Source of the DNA: Piscinibacter gummiphilus
Lineage (GTDB): Bacteria > Pseudomonadota > Gammaproteobacteria > Burkholderiales > Burkholderiaceae_C
Assembly (NCBI RefSeq): GCF_002116905.1
Contig: NZ_CP015118.1
Span: 1-64,000 of the forward strand
Direction: 5' to 3'
Length of the DNA: 64,000 nucleotides
Shown here in pieces: positions 56,354 to 64,000 of this stretch. A program made the position numbers and the translations under genes. How positions within the stretch are numbered: position 1 is the first letter of the stretch; the number at the start of each line of letters is the position of its first letter. The notes below the pieces were generated by a model. It was given only the letters and a program-made list of their open reading frames with translations. It did no database searches and had not been told where the DNA came from.

Positions 56354-57646
56354 ATGACCACCGGCATCGACGCGGCCTTCATCGCCGCACGCAACGACGC
56401 GCTGCGGCGCGACCTGGCGCACGACTACGAACACCTGGGCGACCAGCTCGCCCGGCGCGGCATCGACCTGGAGCACGTGCGCGCGCAGGTCGCCACCTTC
56501 GGCGTGGCCATCCCCAGCTGGGGCGTGGGTACCGGCGGCACGCGCTTCGCGCGGTTCCCCGGCCCGGGCGAGCCGCGCCACGTGTTCGACAAGCTGCAGG
56601 ACTGCGGCGTGATCCAGCAGCTGGCGCGCGCCACGCCCACGGTCTCGCTGCACATCCCCTGGGACAAGTGCACCGACTGGTCGGAGCTTCGCGGCCAGGC
56701 CGCATCGCTCGGCCTCGCGTTCGACGCGATGAACTCGAACACCTTCTCCGACCAGCCCGGCCAGCCGCGCAGCTACAAGTTCGGCAGCCTCACCCACACC
56801 GACGCCGCCACGCGCGCGCAGGCCGTGGCCCACAACCTCGAGTGCATCGACATCGGCCGGAAGCTCGGCAGCAAGGCACTCACCGTGTGGGTGGGCGACG
56901 GCAGCAACTTCCCCGGCCAGCACCATTTCCGCCGCGCCTTCGACCGCTACCTGGAGAGCACCCGCCAGATCTACGCCGCGCTGCCGGACGACTGGCGCAT
57001 GTTCCTCGAACACAAGATCTGCGAGCCGGCCTTCTACAGCACCGTGATCCAGGACTGGGGCAGCAGCTACCTCGCCGCGTCCGCCCTCGGCCCGAAGGCG
57101 CAGTGCCTCGTGGACCTGGGCCACCACGCCCCCAACGTCAACATCGAGCTGATCGTGGCCCGGCTGATCGCCGCGGGCAAGCTCGCCGGCTTCCATTTCA
57201 ACGACAGCAAGTACGGCGACGACGACCTCGATGCCGGCAGCGTGTCGCCGTACCGCCTGTTCCTCGTGTTCAACGAACTGGTGGCCGCCGCCCACGAACG
57301 GGCGCCCGGGTTCGACCCGGCCTACATGCTCGACCAGAGCCACAACGTCACCGACCCCATCGAGAGCCTGATGACCAGCGCCGCCCAGGTGCAGCGCAGC
57401 TACGCGCAGGCCCTGCTGGTGGACCGCGATGCGCTCGACGCCGCCCAGGAGGCCAACGACGCGATGACGGCCACCCACCTGCTCAAGGCCGCCTTCCAGA
57501 CCGACGTGACCCCGCTGCTGCAGCGCGTGCGCGCCGACGCCGGCGGCGCCATCGACCCGGTGGCCACGTACCGCGCGAGCGGTTACCGCCGCCAGGTGGC
57601 CGAGGCCCGGCCGGCCGCCCTGTCGGGCGGCGGCGGCATCGTCTGA
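56354..57646 (+). CDS. rhaI: L-rhamnose isomerase
   Basis: A 430-aa sugar isomerase of the xylose-isomerase-like TIM barrel type, resembling RhaI of Rhizobium (L-rhamnose catabolism isomerase). Metal ligands are expected in FLEHKICEPAF (Glu), CLVDLGHHAPNVN (Asp, His) and GFHFNDSKYGDDDLD (His, Asp). It converts L-rhamnose into L-rhamnulose. It follows rhaD closely, and the gene for the binding protein starts 62 bases later. Confidence 0.93.
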   Translation: MTTGIDAAFIAARNDALRRDLAHDYEHLGDQLARRGIDLEHVRAQVATFGVAIPSWGVGTGGTRFARFPGPGEPRHVFDKLQDCGVIQQLARATPTVSLHIPWDKCTDWSELRGQAASLGLAFDAMNSNTFSDQPGQPRSYKFGSLTHTDAATRAQAVAHNLECIDIGRKLGSKALTVWVGDGSNFPGQHHFRRAFDRYLESTRQIYAALPDDWRMFLEHKICEPAFYSTVIQDWGSSYLAASALGPKAQCLVDLGHHAPNVNIELIVARLIAAGKLAGFHFNDSKYGDDDLDAGSVSPYRLFLVFNELVAAAHERAPGFDPAYMLDQSHNVTDPIESLMTSAAQVQRSYAQALLVDRDALDAAQEANDAMTATHLLKAAFQTDVTPLLQRVRADAGGAIDPVATYRASGYRRQVAEARPAALSGGGGIV

Positions 57647-57708
57647 CCCTTCCCAGGTTCCACCCCGCGTCGCGGTTTGCGGCGCTTCACGCCACTGAGA
57701 GAGACACC

Positions 57709-58704
57709 ATGAAAACAACGCGCTTGAACCTGCTCGCCGTCGCTGTGCTGTCGCTGGGCCTGGCCGGCCCCTCGGCCGCCGCCGACAAGATCGCCCTCGT
57801 GGTCAAGAGCCTCGGCAACGGCTTCTTCGACGCCGCCCACCAGGGCGCGCTGGACGCCGCCAAGGAGCTCAAGGACGTCGAGATCGTCTACACCGGCCCC
57901 GCCAAGCCCACGGCCGAAGGCCAGATCGAGATCATCAACTCGCTGATCGCGCAGAACGTCAAGGCGATCGTGATCTCCGCGAACGACCCCGACGCACTCG
58001 TGCCGGTGACGAAGAAGGCCATGGCGCGCGGCATCAAGGTCATCTCGTTCGACTCCGCCGTGCGCAAGGACGGCCGGCTGATGCACCTCGCGCCGTCGAA
58101 CAACGCGCTGATCGGCGAGAAGCTCGTGAAGATGGCCGAACAGGTGGCGGGCAAGACGGGCGAGATCGCCGTGCTGTCGGCCACGGCCCAGGCCACGAAC
58201 CAGAACACGTGGATCGCCGAGATGAAGAAGACGCTCGCGCAGCCGGCCTACAGCGGCCTGAAGCTCGTGAGCGTGGTGTACGGCGACGACCAGACCGACA
58301 AGAGCTACCGCGAGGCGCAGGGCCTGTTCAAGAGCTACCCGAACCTGAAGGCCATCGTCGCGCCCACCACGGTCGGCATCGCCGCGGCCGGCAAGGCGGT
58401 GGTCGACGAGAAGCGCGTGGGCCAGGTGTACGTCACCGGCCTCGGCCTGCCGTCGGAGATGGCCGGCCACGTCAAGAGCGGCGCGGTGAAGTCATTCGCG
58501 ATCTGGAACCCGATCGACCTCGGCTACTCGTCCATCTACGCCGCACACGCCTTCGTCAAGGGCACCGTGAAGGGCACGAAGGGTGAAAAGATCTCGCTCG
58601 GCCGCGTGGGCTCGGCGACACTCGACGAGAACAACGAGGCCGCGATGGCCGAGCCGTTCACGTACGACGCCAGCAACGTCGAACAATTCGCCAAGGTGTT
58701 CTGA
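57709..58704 (+). CDS. rhaS: L-rhamnose ABC transporter, substrate-binding protein
   Basis: A 331-aa periplasmic protein with a signal peptide (TRLNLLAVAVLSLGLAGPSAAA) and a type I periplasmic-binding fold (VVKSLGNGFFDAAHQGALDAA, NDPDALVPVTKKAMARGIKVISFDS). By order (rhaSTPQ) and similarity to rhizobial RhaS it delivers rhamnose to the ABC importer. The ATG at 57709 has GAGAGA upstream. Confidence 0.92.
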   Translation: MKTTRLNLLAVAVLSLGLAGPSAAADKIALVVKSLGNGFFDAAHQGALDAAKELKDVEIVYTGPAKPTAEGQIEIINSLIAQNVKAIVISANDPDALVPVTKKAMARGIKVISFDSAVRKDGRLMHLAPSNNALIGEKLVKMAEQVAGKTGEIAVLSATAQATNQNTWIAEMKKTLAQPAYSGLKLVSVVYGDDQTDKSYREAQGLFKSYPNLKAIVAPTTVGIAAAGKAVVDEKRVGQVYVTGLGLPSEMAGHVKSGAVKSFAIWNPIDLGYSSIYAAHAFVKGTVKGTKGEKISLGRVGSATLDENNEAAMAEPFTYDASNVEQFAKVF

Positions 58705-58724
58705 GCTTTCGGGAAAAGACGCCC

Positions 58725-60317
58725 ATGACCGCTGCCGCCCCGACGCCGTGGCTTTCGCTGCGCGGCATCCACAAGCGATTCGGCCCCACCCACGCCCTGC
58801 GGGGCGTGGACCTCGACCTCGTGCCGGGGGAGGCGCTGGCGCTGATCGGTGAAAACGGGGCCGGCAAGTCCACCCTCGTGAAGACGCTCACCGGGGTGCA
58901 CGCCCCCGACGACGGCGAGATCCTCGTCGAGGGCCGGCCGTGCCGGTTCCCGCGCGCCTGCGACGCGCAGGCCGCGGGCATCGTCGCGGTGCACCAGGAA
59001 ACCGTGATGTTCGAGGAGCTGACCGCGGCCGAGAACATCTTCATCGGCCGGCAGCCGATGCGCGGGACGGGCCCGTTCCAGTGGATCGACTGGGCGCGCA
59101 TGAACCGCGAGGCCCAGGCCGCGCTCGACCGCGTGGGCGCGGGCTTCGCCGCCACCACGCCGGTGCGCCAGCTGAGCCTCGCGCAGCGCCACCTGATCGA
59201 GATCGCCCGCGCGCTGTCGCAGGACGCGCGGGTGGTGATCCTCGACGAACCCACGGCGGCGCTGTCGCAGCAGGAGATCCGCGAGTTCTACGGCCTCGTG
59301 CGCGGCCTGAAGGCCCAGGGGGTCGCGGTGCTGTTCATCACGCACAAGTTCGACGAGGTGTTCGCCGTGTGCGACCGCTACGTCGTGCTGCGCGACGGCG
59401 CGTCGGTGGGGCAGGGCGCCATCGCCGAGGCCGACGAACCGTCGCTCGTGAAGCTGATGGCCGGCCGCGCCATCGAACACGTCTACCCGCCCATCGCCGA
59501 CCAGCGCGGCGAGGTGGTGATGCGCGTGGCGGGCCTGTCGCACCCCACCGAGTTCGCCGACGTGGGCTTCGAGCTGCGCCAGGGCGAGATCCTCGGCTTC
59601 TACGGCCTCATCGGGGCGGGACGCAGCGAGGCGATGCTCGCGTTGATGGGCCTGAAGCCCGAGGCCCGGGGCGACGTGGAGGTGGCGGGCCGGCGGCTCG
59701 ACATCCGCCAGCCCGCCGATGCCATCACCGCCGGCCTCGCCTACGTGCCCGAGGAGCGCCAGCGCCAGGGCGGCATCCTCGGCTTCTCGGTGCGGCACAA
59801 CATCAGCCTGGCCGGCCTCGCCGGGCGGGGACGCTGCGAGACCCCGCTGTCGCGCGGCCACTGGCTGTCGCCCGCGCGGGAGGAGTCGTTCGCCGCGGGC
59901 CTGATCGACCGGCTGCGCATCCGCACCGCCGACCAGCACACGCCGATGTCGGGCCTGTCCGGCGGCAACCAGCAGAAGGTCGTGATCGCCAAGTGGCTGG
60001 GGCTGAACCCGCGCATCGTGATCCTCGACGAGCCCACGAAGGGCATCGACGTGGGCGCGAAGCAGGCCGTCTACCAGCTGATCGCCGAGATGGTGGCGCA
60101 GGGGCTCGCGGTGATCCTCGTGTCGTCCGAGTTGCCCGAGGTGATGCACCTCGCGCACCGCGTCGTCGTGATGAAGCGTGGCCGCGCGGTGGCCGAGTTC
60201 GCGCGCGGCGAGGCCGATGCGGAGATGCTGGTGGCGGCTGCATCCGGCCTCTCGCTGCCACCCCGTGAAGCGTCCGTGGCGCCGGTGTTCCACTTCCGCA
60301 CGGAGCTGGCGGCATGA
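58725..60317 (+). CDS. rhaT: L-rhamnose ABC transporter, double ATPase
   Basis: A 530-aa carbohydrate-importer ATPase with two ABC domains. The first has Walker A GENGAGKST and signature LSLAQ, Walker B VVILDEPTA; the second has a degenerate Walker A (LIGAGRSEAM), signature LSGGNQQKV and Walker B IVILDEPTKG, as is usual for ribose/rhamnose-type ATPases. The stop overlaps rhaP (ATGA). Confidence 0.94.
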   Translation: MTAAAPTPWLSLRGIHKRFGPTHALRGVDLDLVPGEALALIGENGAGKSTLVKTLTGVHAPDDGEILVEGRPCRFPRACDAQAAGIVAVHQETVMFEELTAAENIFIGRQPMRGTGPFQWIDWARMNREAQAALDRVGAGFAATTPVRQLSLAQRHLIEIARALSQDARVVILDEPTAALSQQEIREFYGLVRGLKAQGVAVLFITHKFDEVFAVCDRYVVLRDGASVGQGAIAEADEPSLVKLMAGRAIEHVYPPIADQRGEVVMRVAGLSHPTEFADVGFELRQGEILGFYGLIGAGRSEAMLALMGLKPEARGDVEVAGRRLDIRQPADAITAGLAYVPEERQRQGGILGFSVRHNISLAGLAGRGRCETPLSRGHWLSPAREESFAAGLIDRLRIRTADQHTPMSGLSGGNQQKVVIAKWLGLNPRIVILDEPTKGIDVGAKQAVYQLIAEMVAQGLAVILVSSELPEVMHLAHRVVVMKRGRAVAEFARGEADAEMLVAAASGLSLPPREASVAPVFHFRTELAA

Positions 60318-61315
60318 CGAAGTCTTCATCGCCGTTGCGCCGCGAGTGGCTGCTGGTCGGCATCATCGTGCTGCTGGCGCTGGCCGTCGGTGCGCGGGCG
60401 CCGGTGTTCCTCACCTGGCGCAACGCCCTCGACATCGGGAACGACTCGGCCATCCTCGCCATCCTGGTGATGGGACAGATGCTGGTGCTGCTGACCCGGG
60501 GCGTGGACCTGTCGGTCGCGTCGAACCTCGCGCTCACCGGCATGCTGTGCGCGCTGGCCGCGAAGGCGTGGCCGGCCCTGCCGCTGCCGGTGCTCGTGAT
60601 GCTGGCCTGTGCCATCGGCGCGGGGCTCGGCTTCGTGAACGGCTGGCTGATCATGCGCTTCCAGCTGCCGGCGATCGTCGTCACGCTGGGCACGATGTCG
60701 GCGTACCGCGGCGCCATCTTCGTGGCGAGCGGCGGCGCCTGGGTCAACGACCACCAGGTGCACCCGGCCATCAAGGGCCTGCCGCGCGACACGCTGCTGG
60801 GCCTGCCCATGCTGATCTGGTGTGCGGCGGCCGTCGTGGTGCTGGCGCTCGTGCTGCTGCGCTGGCGCCGCGAGGGCCGTGAGCTGTACGCGCTCGGCGG
60901 CAACCCGTCGGCGGCGCTGTATGCGGGCATCCCGGTGCCGCGGCGGCTGGTGATGGCGTACACGCTGTGCGGCGCGCTCGCCGGCCTGGCCGGGCTTCTG
61001 TGGGTGGGCCGGTATTCGATCGCGTTCACCGAACTCGCCGCGGGCTACGAACTCACCGTGATCGCCGCGTGCGTGATCGGGGGGGTGAGCATCGGCGGTG
61101 GCGTGGGCACCGTGTCCGGTGCCGTGCTGGGTGTGCTGTTCATCGGGGTCATCAACGGCGCGCTGCCGGTGATCCAGGTGTCGCCGTTCTGGCAGCAGGC
61201 CATCGCGGGTGCGGTGATCCTCGTGTCCGTGGTGCTGAACGCCCGCGCCGACCGTCACCGCGGCCGGCAGATCCTCGAGCGGCCGGCGGCCGCGATGCAA
61301 GGAGCCTCCGCATGA
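60314..61315 (+). CDS. rhaP: L-rhamnose ABC transporter, permease 1
   Basis: A 333-aa membrane protein of the RbsC/BPD_transp_2 family with about 9-10 predicted helices and the coupling signature [29 protein letters not shown]. Coupled to rhaT and rhaQ (ATGA overlaps). Forms the import channel with RhaQ. Confidence 0.93.
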   Translation: MTKSSSPLRREWLLVGIIVLLALAVGARAPVFLTWRNALDIGNDSAILAILVMGQMLVLLTRGVDLSVASNLALTGMLCALAAKAWPALPLPVLVMLACAIGAGLGFVNGWLIMRFQLPAIVVTLGTMSAYRGAIFVASGGAWVNDHQVHPAIKGLPRDTLLGLPMLIWCAAAVVVLALVLLRWRREGRELYALGGNPSAALYAGIPVPRRLVMAYTLCGALAGLAGLLWVGRYSIAFTELAAGYELTVIAACVIGGVSIGGGVGTVSGAVLGVLFIGVINGALPVIQVSPFWQQAIAGAVILVSVVLNARADRHRGRQILERPAAAMQGASA

Positions 61316-62277
61316 AGGCGCTCGACACCTGGGAACGTGTGCTGCTCGCGCTGATCGTCGCGGTGTACGTGGGCTTCGGCGCCGGCATCGACGGTTTCCT
61401 GTCGCCGTACGCGGTGGCCGACAGCACCTACAACGTCTCCGAGAAGGCGCTGATCGCGCTCGCGATGGCGCTGCTGGTGGTGGCCGGCGAGATCGACCTG
61501 TCCATCGCCGCCACCATGGCGCTCGCGTCGCTGGCCATGGGCTTCGCGATGAAGGCGGGCGCGCCGCTGCCGGTGATGCTCGCCGTCGCGGCGGTCACGG
61601 GGGCGGCCTGCGGCGCGCTCAACGGCTGGCTCGTCACGCGATGGAAGCTGCCGTCCATCGTGGTCACCATCGGCACGCTGTCGCTGTACCGGGGCCTGGC
61701 CCAGGTGGTGCTGGGCGACCAGGCCATCACCGGCTATCCCGAGACGCTGAGCACCTGGGGCAACGGCAGCGTGGGCGACGTGATCGGCGTGCCGTGGCTC
61801 ATCGTGCCCATCGAGTTCGTGGTGCTGCTGGTGGCGGCGCTCGCGGTGGGCCTGTTCCTGCACCGCACCGTGCATGGCCGGCGCCTGTACGCGATCGGCG
61901 CGAACCCCGTGGCGTCGCGCTTCTCGGGCATCGCGGTGGACCGCTACCGCTTCGGCCTCTTCGTGTTCGCGGGCCTGATGGCGGCGCTGGCCGCGGTGCT
62001 GCTGACCGGCCGCATCGGCAGCACGCGGCCGAACCTCGCGATGGGCTGGGAGCTCGACGCGGTGACCATCGTGATCCTCGGCGGCGTGGCCATCGAGGGC
62101 GGGCGGGGCAGCATCGTGGGCACCGTGCTCGCGGCGGTGCTGCTCGGCAGCTTCACCTTCGCGCTGGGCATGCTCAACGTGTCGGGCATCGTCATGTCGA
62201 TGATCGTGGGGGCGTTGCTGATCGGCGCCATGGTGCTGCCGCGCGGCGTGCGCCACCTGCGCACGAGGTTCGCATGA
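61312..62277 (+). CDS. rhaQ: L-rhamnose ABC transporter, permease 2
   Basis: A 321-aa permease of the same family ([55 protein letters not shown]). Start at the ATG at 61312. Coupled to rhaP and the mutarotase gene. Two different permeases with one double ATPase match the rhizobial RhaSTPQ importer. Confidence 0.93.
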   Translation: MKALDTWERVLLALIVAVYVGFGAGIDGFLSPYAVADSTYNVSEKALIALAMALLVVAGEIDLSIAATMALASLAMGFAMKAGAPLPVMLAVAAVTGAACGALNGWLVTRWKLPSIVVTIGTLSLYRGLAQVVLGDQAITGYPETLSTWGNGSVGDVIGVPWLIVPIEFVVLLVAALAVGLFLHRTVHGRRLYAIGANPVASRFSGIAVDRYRFGLFVFAGLMAALAAVLLTGRIGSTRPNLAMGWELDAVTIVILGGVAIEGGRGSIVGTVLAAVLLGSFTFALGMLNVSGIVMSMIVGALLIGAMVLPRGVRHLRTRFA

Positions 62278-62600
62278 GCACCACGACCGAGAAGATCGCG
62301 TTCCGCATGTTCCTCAACCCGGGCGCGCAGGTCGAGTACCGGCGCCGCCACGCGGCCATCTGGCCCGAACTGGTGACGCTGCTGAAGGCGAGCGGCATCG
62401 AGGACTACAGCATCTACCTCGACGAGGCCCACGGCACGCTGTTCGCCGTGTTGCGCCGCGTGCCGGGCCACACGATGGACGACCTGCCGAAGCACCCCGT
62501 GATGCAGCGCTGGTGGCAGCACATGGCCGACCTGATGCGCACGAACCCCGACGGCTCACCGGTGGTCGAACGGCTGCCGCTGATGTTCCACCTCGCATGA
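62274..62600 (+). CDS. rhaU: L-rhamnose mutarotase
   Basis: A 108-aa enzyme that interconverts alpha and beta L-rhamnose. The fold signature [44 protein letters not shown], and a WWQHMADLM near the end match RhaM/RhaU; Tyr and His residues in these motifs are catalytic in the family. Coupled on both sides. Confidence 0.94.
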   Translation: MSTTTEKIAFRMFLNPGAQVEYRRRHAAIWPELVTLLKASGIEDYSIYLDEAHGTLFAVLRRVPGHTMDDLPKHPVMQRWWQHMADLMRTNPDGSPVVERLPLMFHLA

Positions 62601-64000
62601 CACTCGACCACACGCTGGTCGTCGACATCGGCAAGAGCAACGCGCGGGTGCTGGTGCTCGATGCGGACGGCGTGGTCGCCGGGCAATCGACGCGCGCGAA
62701 CGCCTCGGCCCCGGGACCGGGGTACTCCGCGCTCGGGGTCGGGATGTTGCAGTCGTGGCTGCTGGAGGCCGTGCCGCGGCTGCCGTCGCGCGAACGGGTG
62801 GGGCGGCTGATCGTCAGCACGCATGGGGCGGCGTTCTGCGCGGTCGACGACCGGGGCCTCGTGCTGCCCCCGATCGACTACGAGTGGGACGGCTATGGCG
62901 ATCACCGTGCGACGTTCGAGGCCGGACTCGATCCGTTCGACCACACCGGCTCGCCGAACCTGCCGATGGGGCTCAACGCGGGTCTGCAGCTCCACTGGGT
63001 GAAGTCGGCCCGGCCCGACGACTGGGCGCGCATCCGCCACTGGCTGCCGTACCCGCAGTACTGGGCGTGGTGGCTCTCCGGCGTGGCGGCCAGCGAGGTG
63101 TCGTCGCTCGGGTGCCACACGCAGCTGTGGTCGCCGACGGAGGCCCGGTTCTCGCGATGGGCCGAACGGAGCGGCATCGCCGAACGGTTCGCGCCGGTGC
63201 GTCCCGCGTGGGACGTGCTGGGCCCGGTGACCCCCGCGATGGCCGACCGCCTCGGCCTGCCGGCGGTGTGCGAGGTGGTGTGCGGTGTGCACGACAGCAA
63301 CGCCTGCCTCGCGCGGTACCTCGACACCCCGGGGGCGACGCTGCTCACCACCGGCACCTGGACCATCGCGATGGCCACCGGCGGGGGGCCGGTCGGCCTG
63401 GCCCCGGCGCGCGACGAACTCGTCAACGTTGCGGTCGACGGCCGCGCCGTGCCCACCGCCCGGTTCATGGGCGGACGCGAGTTCGAAGTGCTGTGCGCGG
63501 GGGCGTCCCCGGATGCGGCGACCGTCGACGCGCTCGCGGAGGTGGTGCACGCCGGCTGGCAGGCGCTGCCGGCCTTCGCGGACGCGGGCGGGCCGTGGCG
63601 CGGCCGGCAGGGCGCCGTCACGAAACACGGCGCCACGATGAAGCTGGCGGACGTGCCGGCCGCGCTGCGCCCCGCGCTCGCCGCCTGGTACTGCGCCGTC
63701 GTCAGCCACGACCGGGTGAGTGCGCTCGGGGAGCGCGGGCCGGTGATCGTCGAAGGACCGCTCGCACGCAACGCCGCGTTCACCACCGCGCTGTCGGCGC
63801 TGCTGGGCGACGGCCGGCCGCTGCAACGGAGCACCGACGCACTCGAAGGCACGGCACGCGGTGCGGCCCGCCTCGCCCGCTGGGAAGACCGGCACACGCG
63901 GGCGCCGGCGCTCGACACCCCACCCGCGGCCGGCGCTGCGCTGTCAGGCGACCTGCAACGCCACGCGGACGACTGGTCGGCCCGTCAGGCCCGGTCGACC
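62597..64000 (+). CDS. rhaK: FGGY-family rhamnulokinase, runs off the window
   Basis: At least 468 codons of a sugar kinase starting at the ATG that overlaps the mutarotase stop; no stop codon is reached by 64000. Visible are the N-terminal phosphate-binding motif [11 protein letters not shown], the HDSNACLA stretch and [13 protein letters not shown] (adenosine/phosphate 2 region), and a final GAARLARWE. In this operon it should phosphorylate L-rhamnulose to the 1-phosphate for RhaD; in rhizobia the kinase is also needed for uptake. Confidence 0.9.
   Translation, partial: MTLDHTLVVDIGKSNARVLVLDADGVVAGQSTRANASAPGPGYSALGVGMLQSWLLEAVPRLPSRERVGRLIVSTHGAAFCAVDDRGLVLPPIDYEWDGYGDHRATFEAGLDPFDHTGSPNLPMGLNAGLQLHWVKSARPDDWARIRHWLPYPQYWAWWLSGVAASEVSSLGCHTQLWSPTEARFSRWAERSGIAERFAPVRPAWDVLGPVTPAMADRLGLPAVCEVVCGVHDSNACLARYLDTPGATLLTTGTWTIAMATGGGPVGLAPARDELVNVAVDGRAVPTARFMGGREFEVLCAGASPDAATVDALAEVVHAGWQALPAFADAGGPWRGRQGAVTKHGATMKLADVPAALRPALAAWYCAVVSHDRVSALGERGPVIVEGPLARNAAFTTALSALLGDGRPLQRSTDALEGTARGAARLARWEDRHTRAPALDTPPAAGAALSGDLQRHADDWSARQARST

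Overview
The window is the replication-origin region of a GC-rich betaproteobacterium, most likely Burkholderiales. The dnaA-dnaN-gyrB order, the DnaA boxes and the C/G-ending codon use of the core genes suggest this; the genus is an inference and was not tested.

Layout. (1) 1-5560: core genes dnaA, dnaN, gyrB. (2) 5565-27288: a complete 21.7-kb Tn7-like transposon inserted directly behind gyrB. Its ends are exact: a perfect 5-bp target duplication (ATGGT), TGT...ACA termini, and five copies of a 13-bp TnsB-type site facing inward from both ends. It carries tnsA-tnsB-tnsC-tniQ plus two further coupled genes (an HAD-like protein and a zinc-finger/AbrB-like protein). Its left cargo is a Gabija-like pair (OLD/TOPRIM ATPase + UvrD-like helicase) and a type I restriction system with an embedded DUF4268 nuclease-like gene and an RHH regulator. 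Its right cargo is an orphan ParS-like antitoxin and small unknown genes. (3) 27488-36402: a lower-GC, compact island. It holds vsr, an RHH regulator, a PD-(D/E)XK-like nuclease and a C5 methyltransferase, followed by a translationally coupled four-gene operon: a protein with both an Hsp90-like GHKL ATPase and a histidine-kinase module, a receiver-domain protein, a protein of unknown function and a TaqI-like N6-adenine methyltransferase. I consider this the best candidate for an undescribed system. (4) 36513-38770: a J-domain protein gene split by a recent IS407-group IS3-family insertion. (5) 38796-42457: a bufferin-type copper-response locus (DoxX, bufC, bufB, bufA) divergent from its ECF sigma/anti-sigma pair, with two matching promoters. 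(6) 42476-47322: EF-G-like GTPase, Crp/Fnr regulator, 1-Cys peroxiredoxin, PstS-like protein. (7) 47307-48760: a retron-type reverse transcriptase coupled to a small basic protein with a very strong ribosome binding site, and a structured upstream region. (8) 48823-53109: palindromic repeats, an MFS transporter, an alpha/beta hydrolase and a degenerate HD/LuxR regulator. (9) 53110-64000: a LysR regulator and an L-rhamnose uptake and catabolism operon (rhaDI, rhaSTPQ, rhaU, rhaK) whose kinase runs off the window.

How the parts fit. The stretch between gyrB and the bufferin locus is a defence hotspot: two restriction systems, a Gabija-like pair and a kinase/methyltransferase operon lie side by side, and a retron lies 10 kb further on. 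The transposon explains how the first block arrived. The second block has no recognisable transposon ends. The flanking core genes look like ordinary host chromosome.
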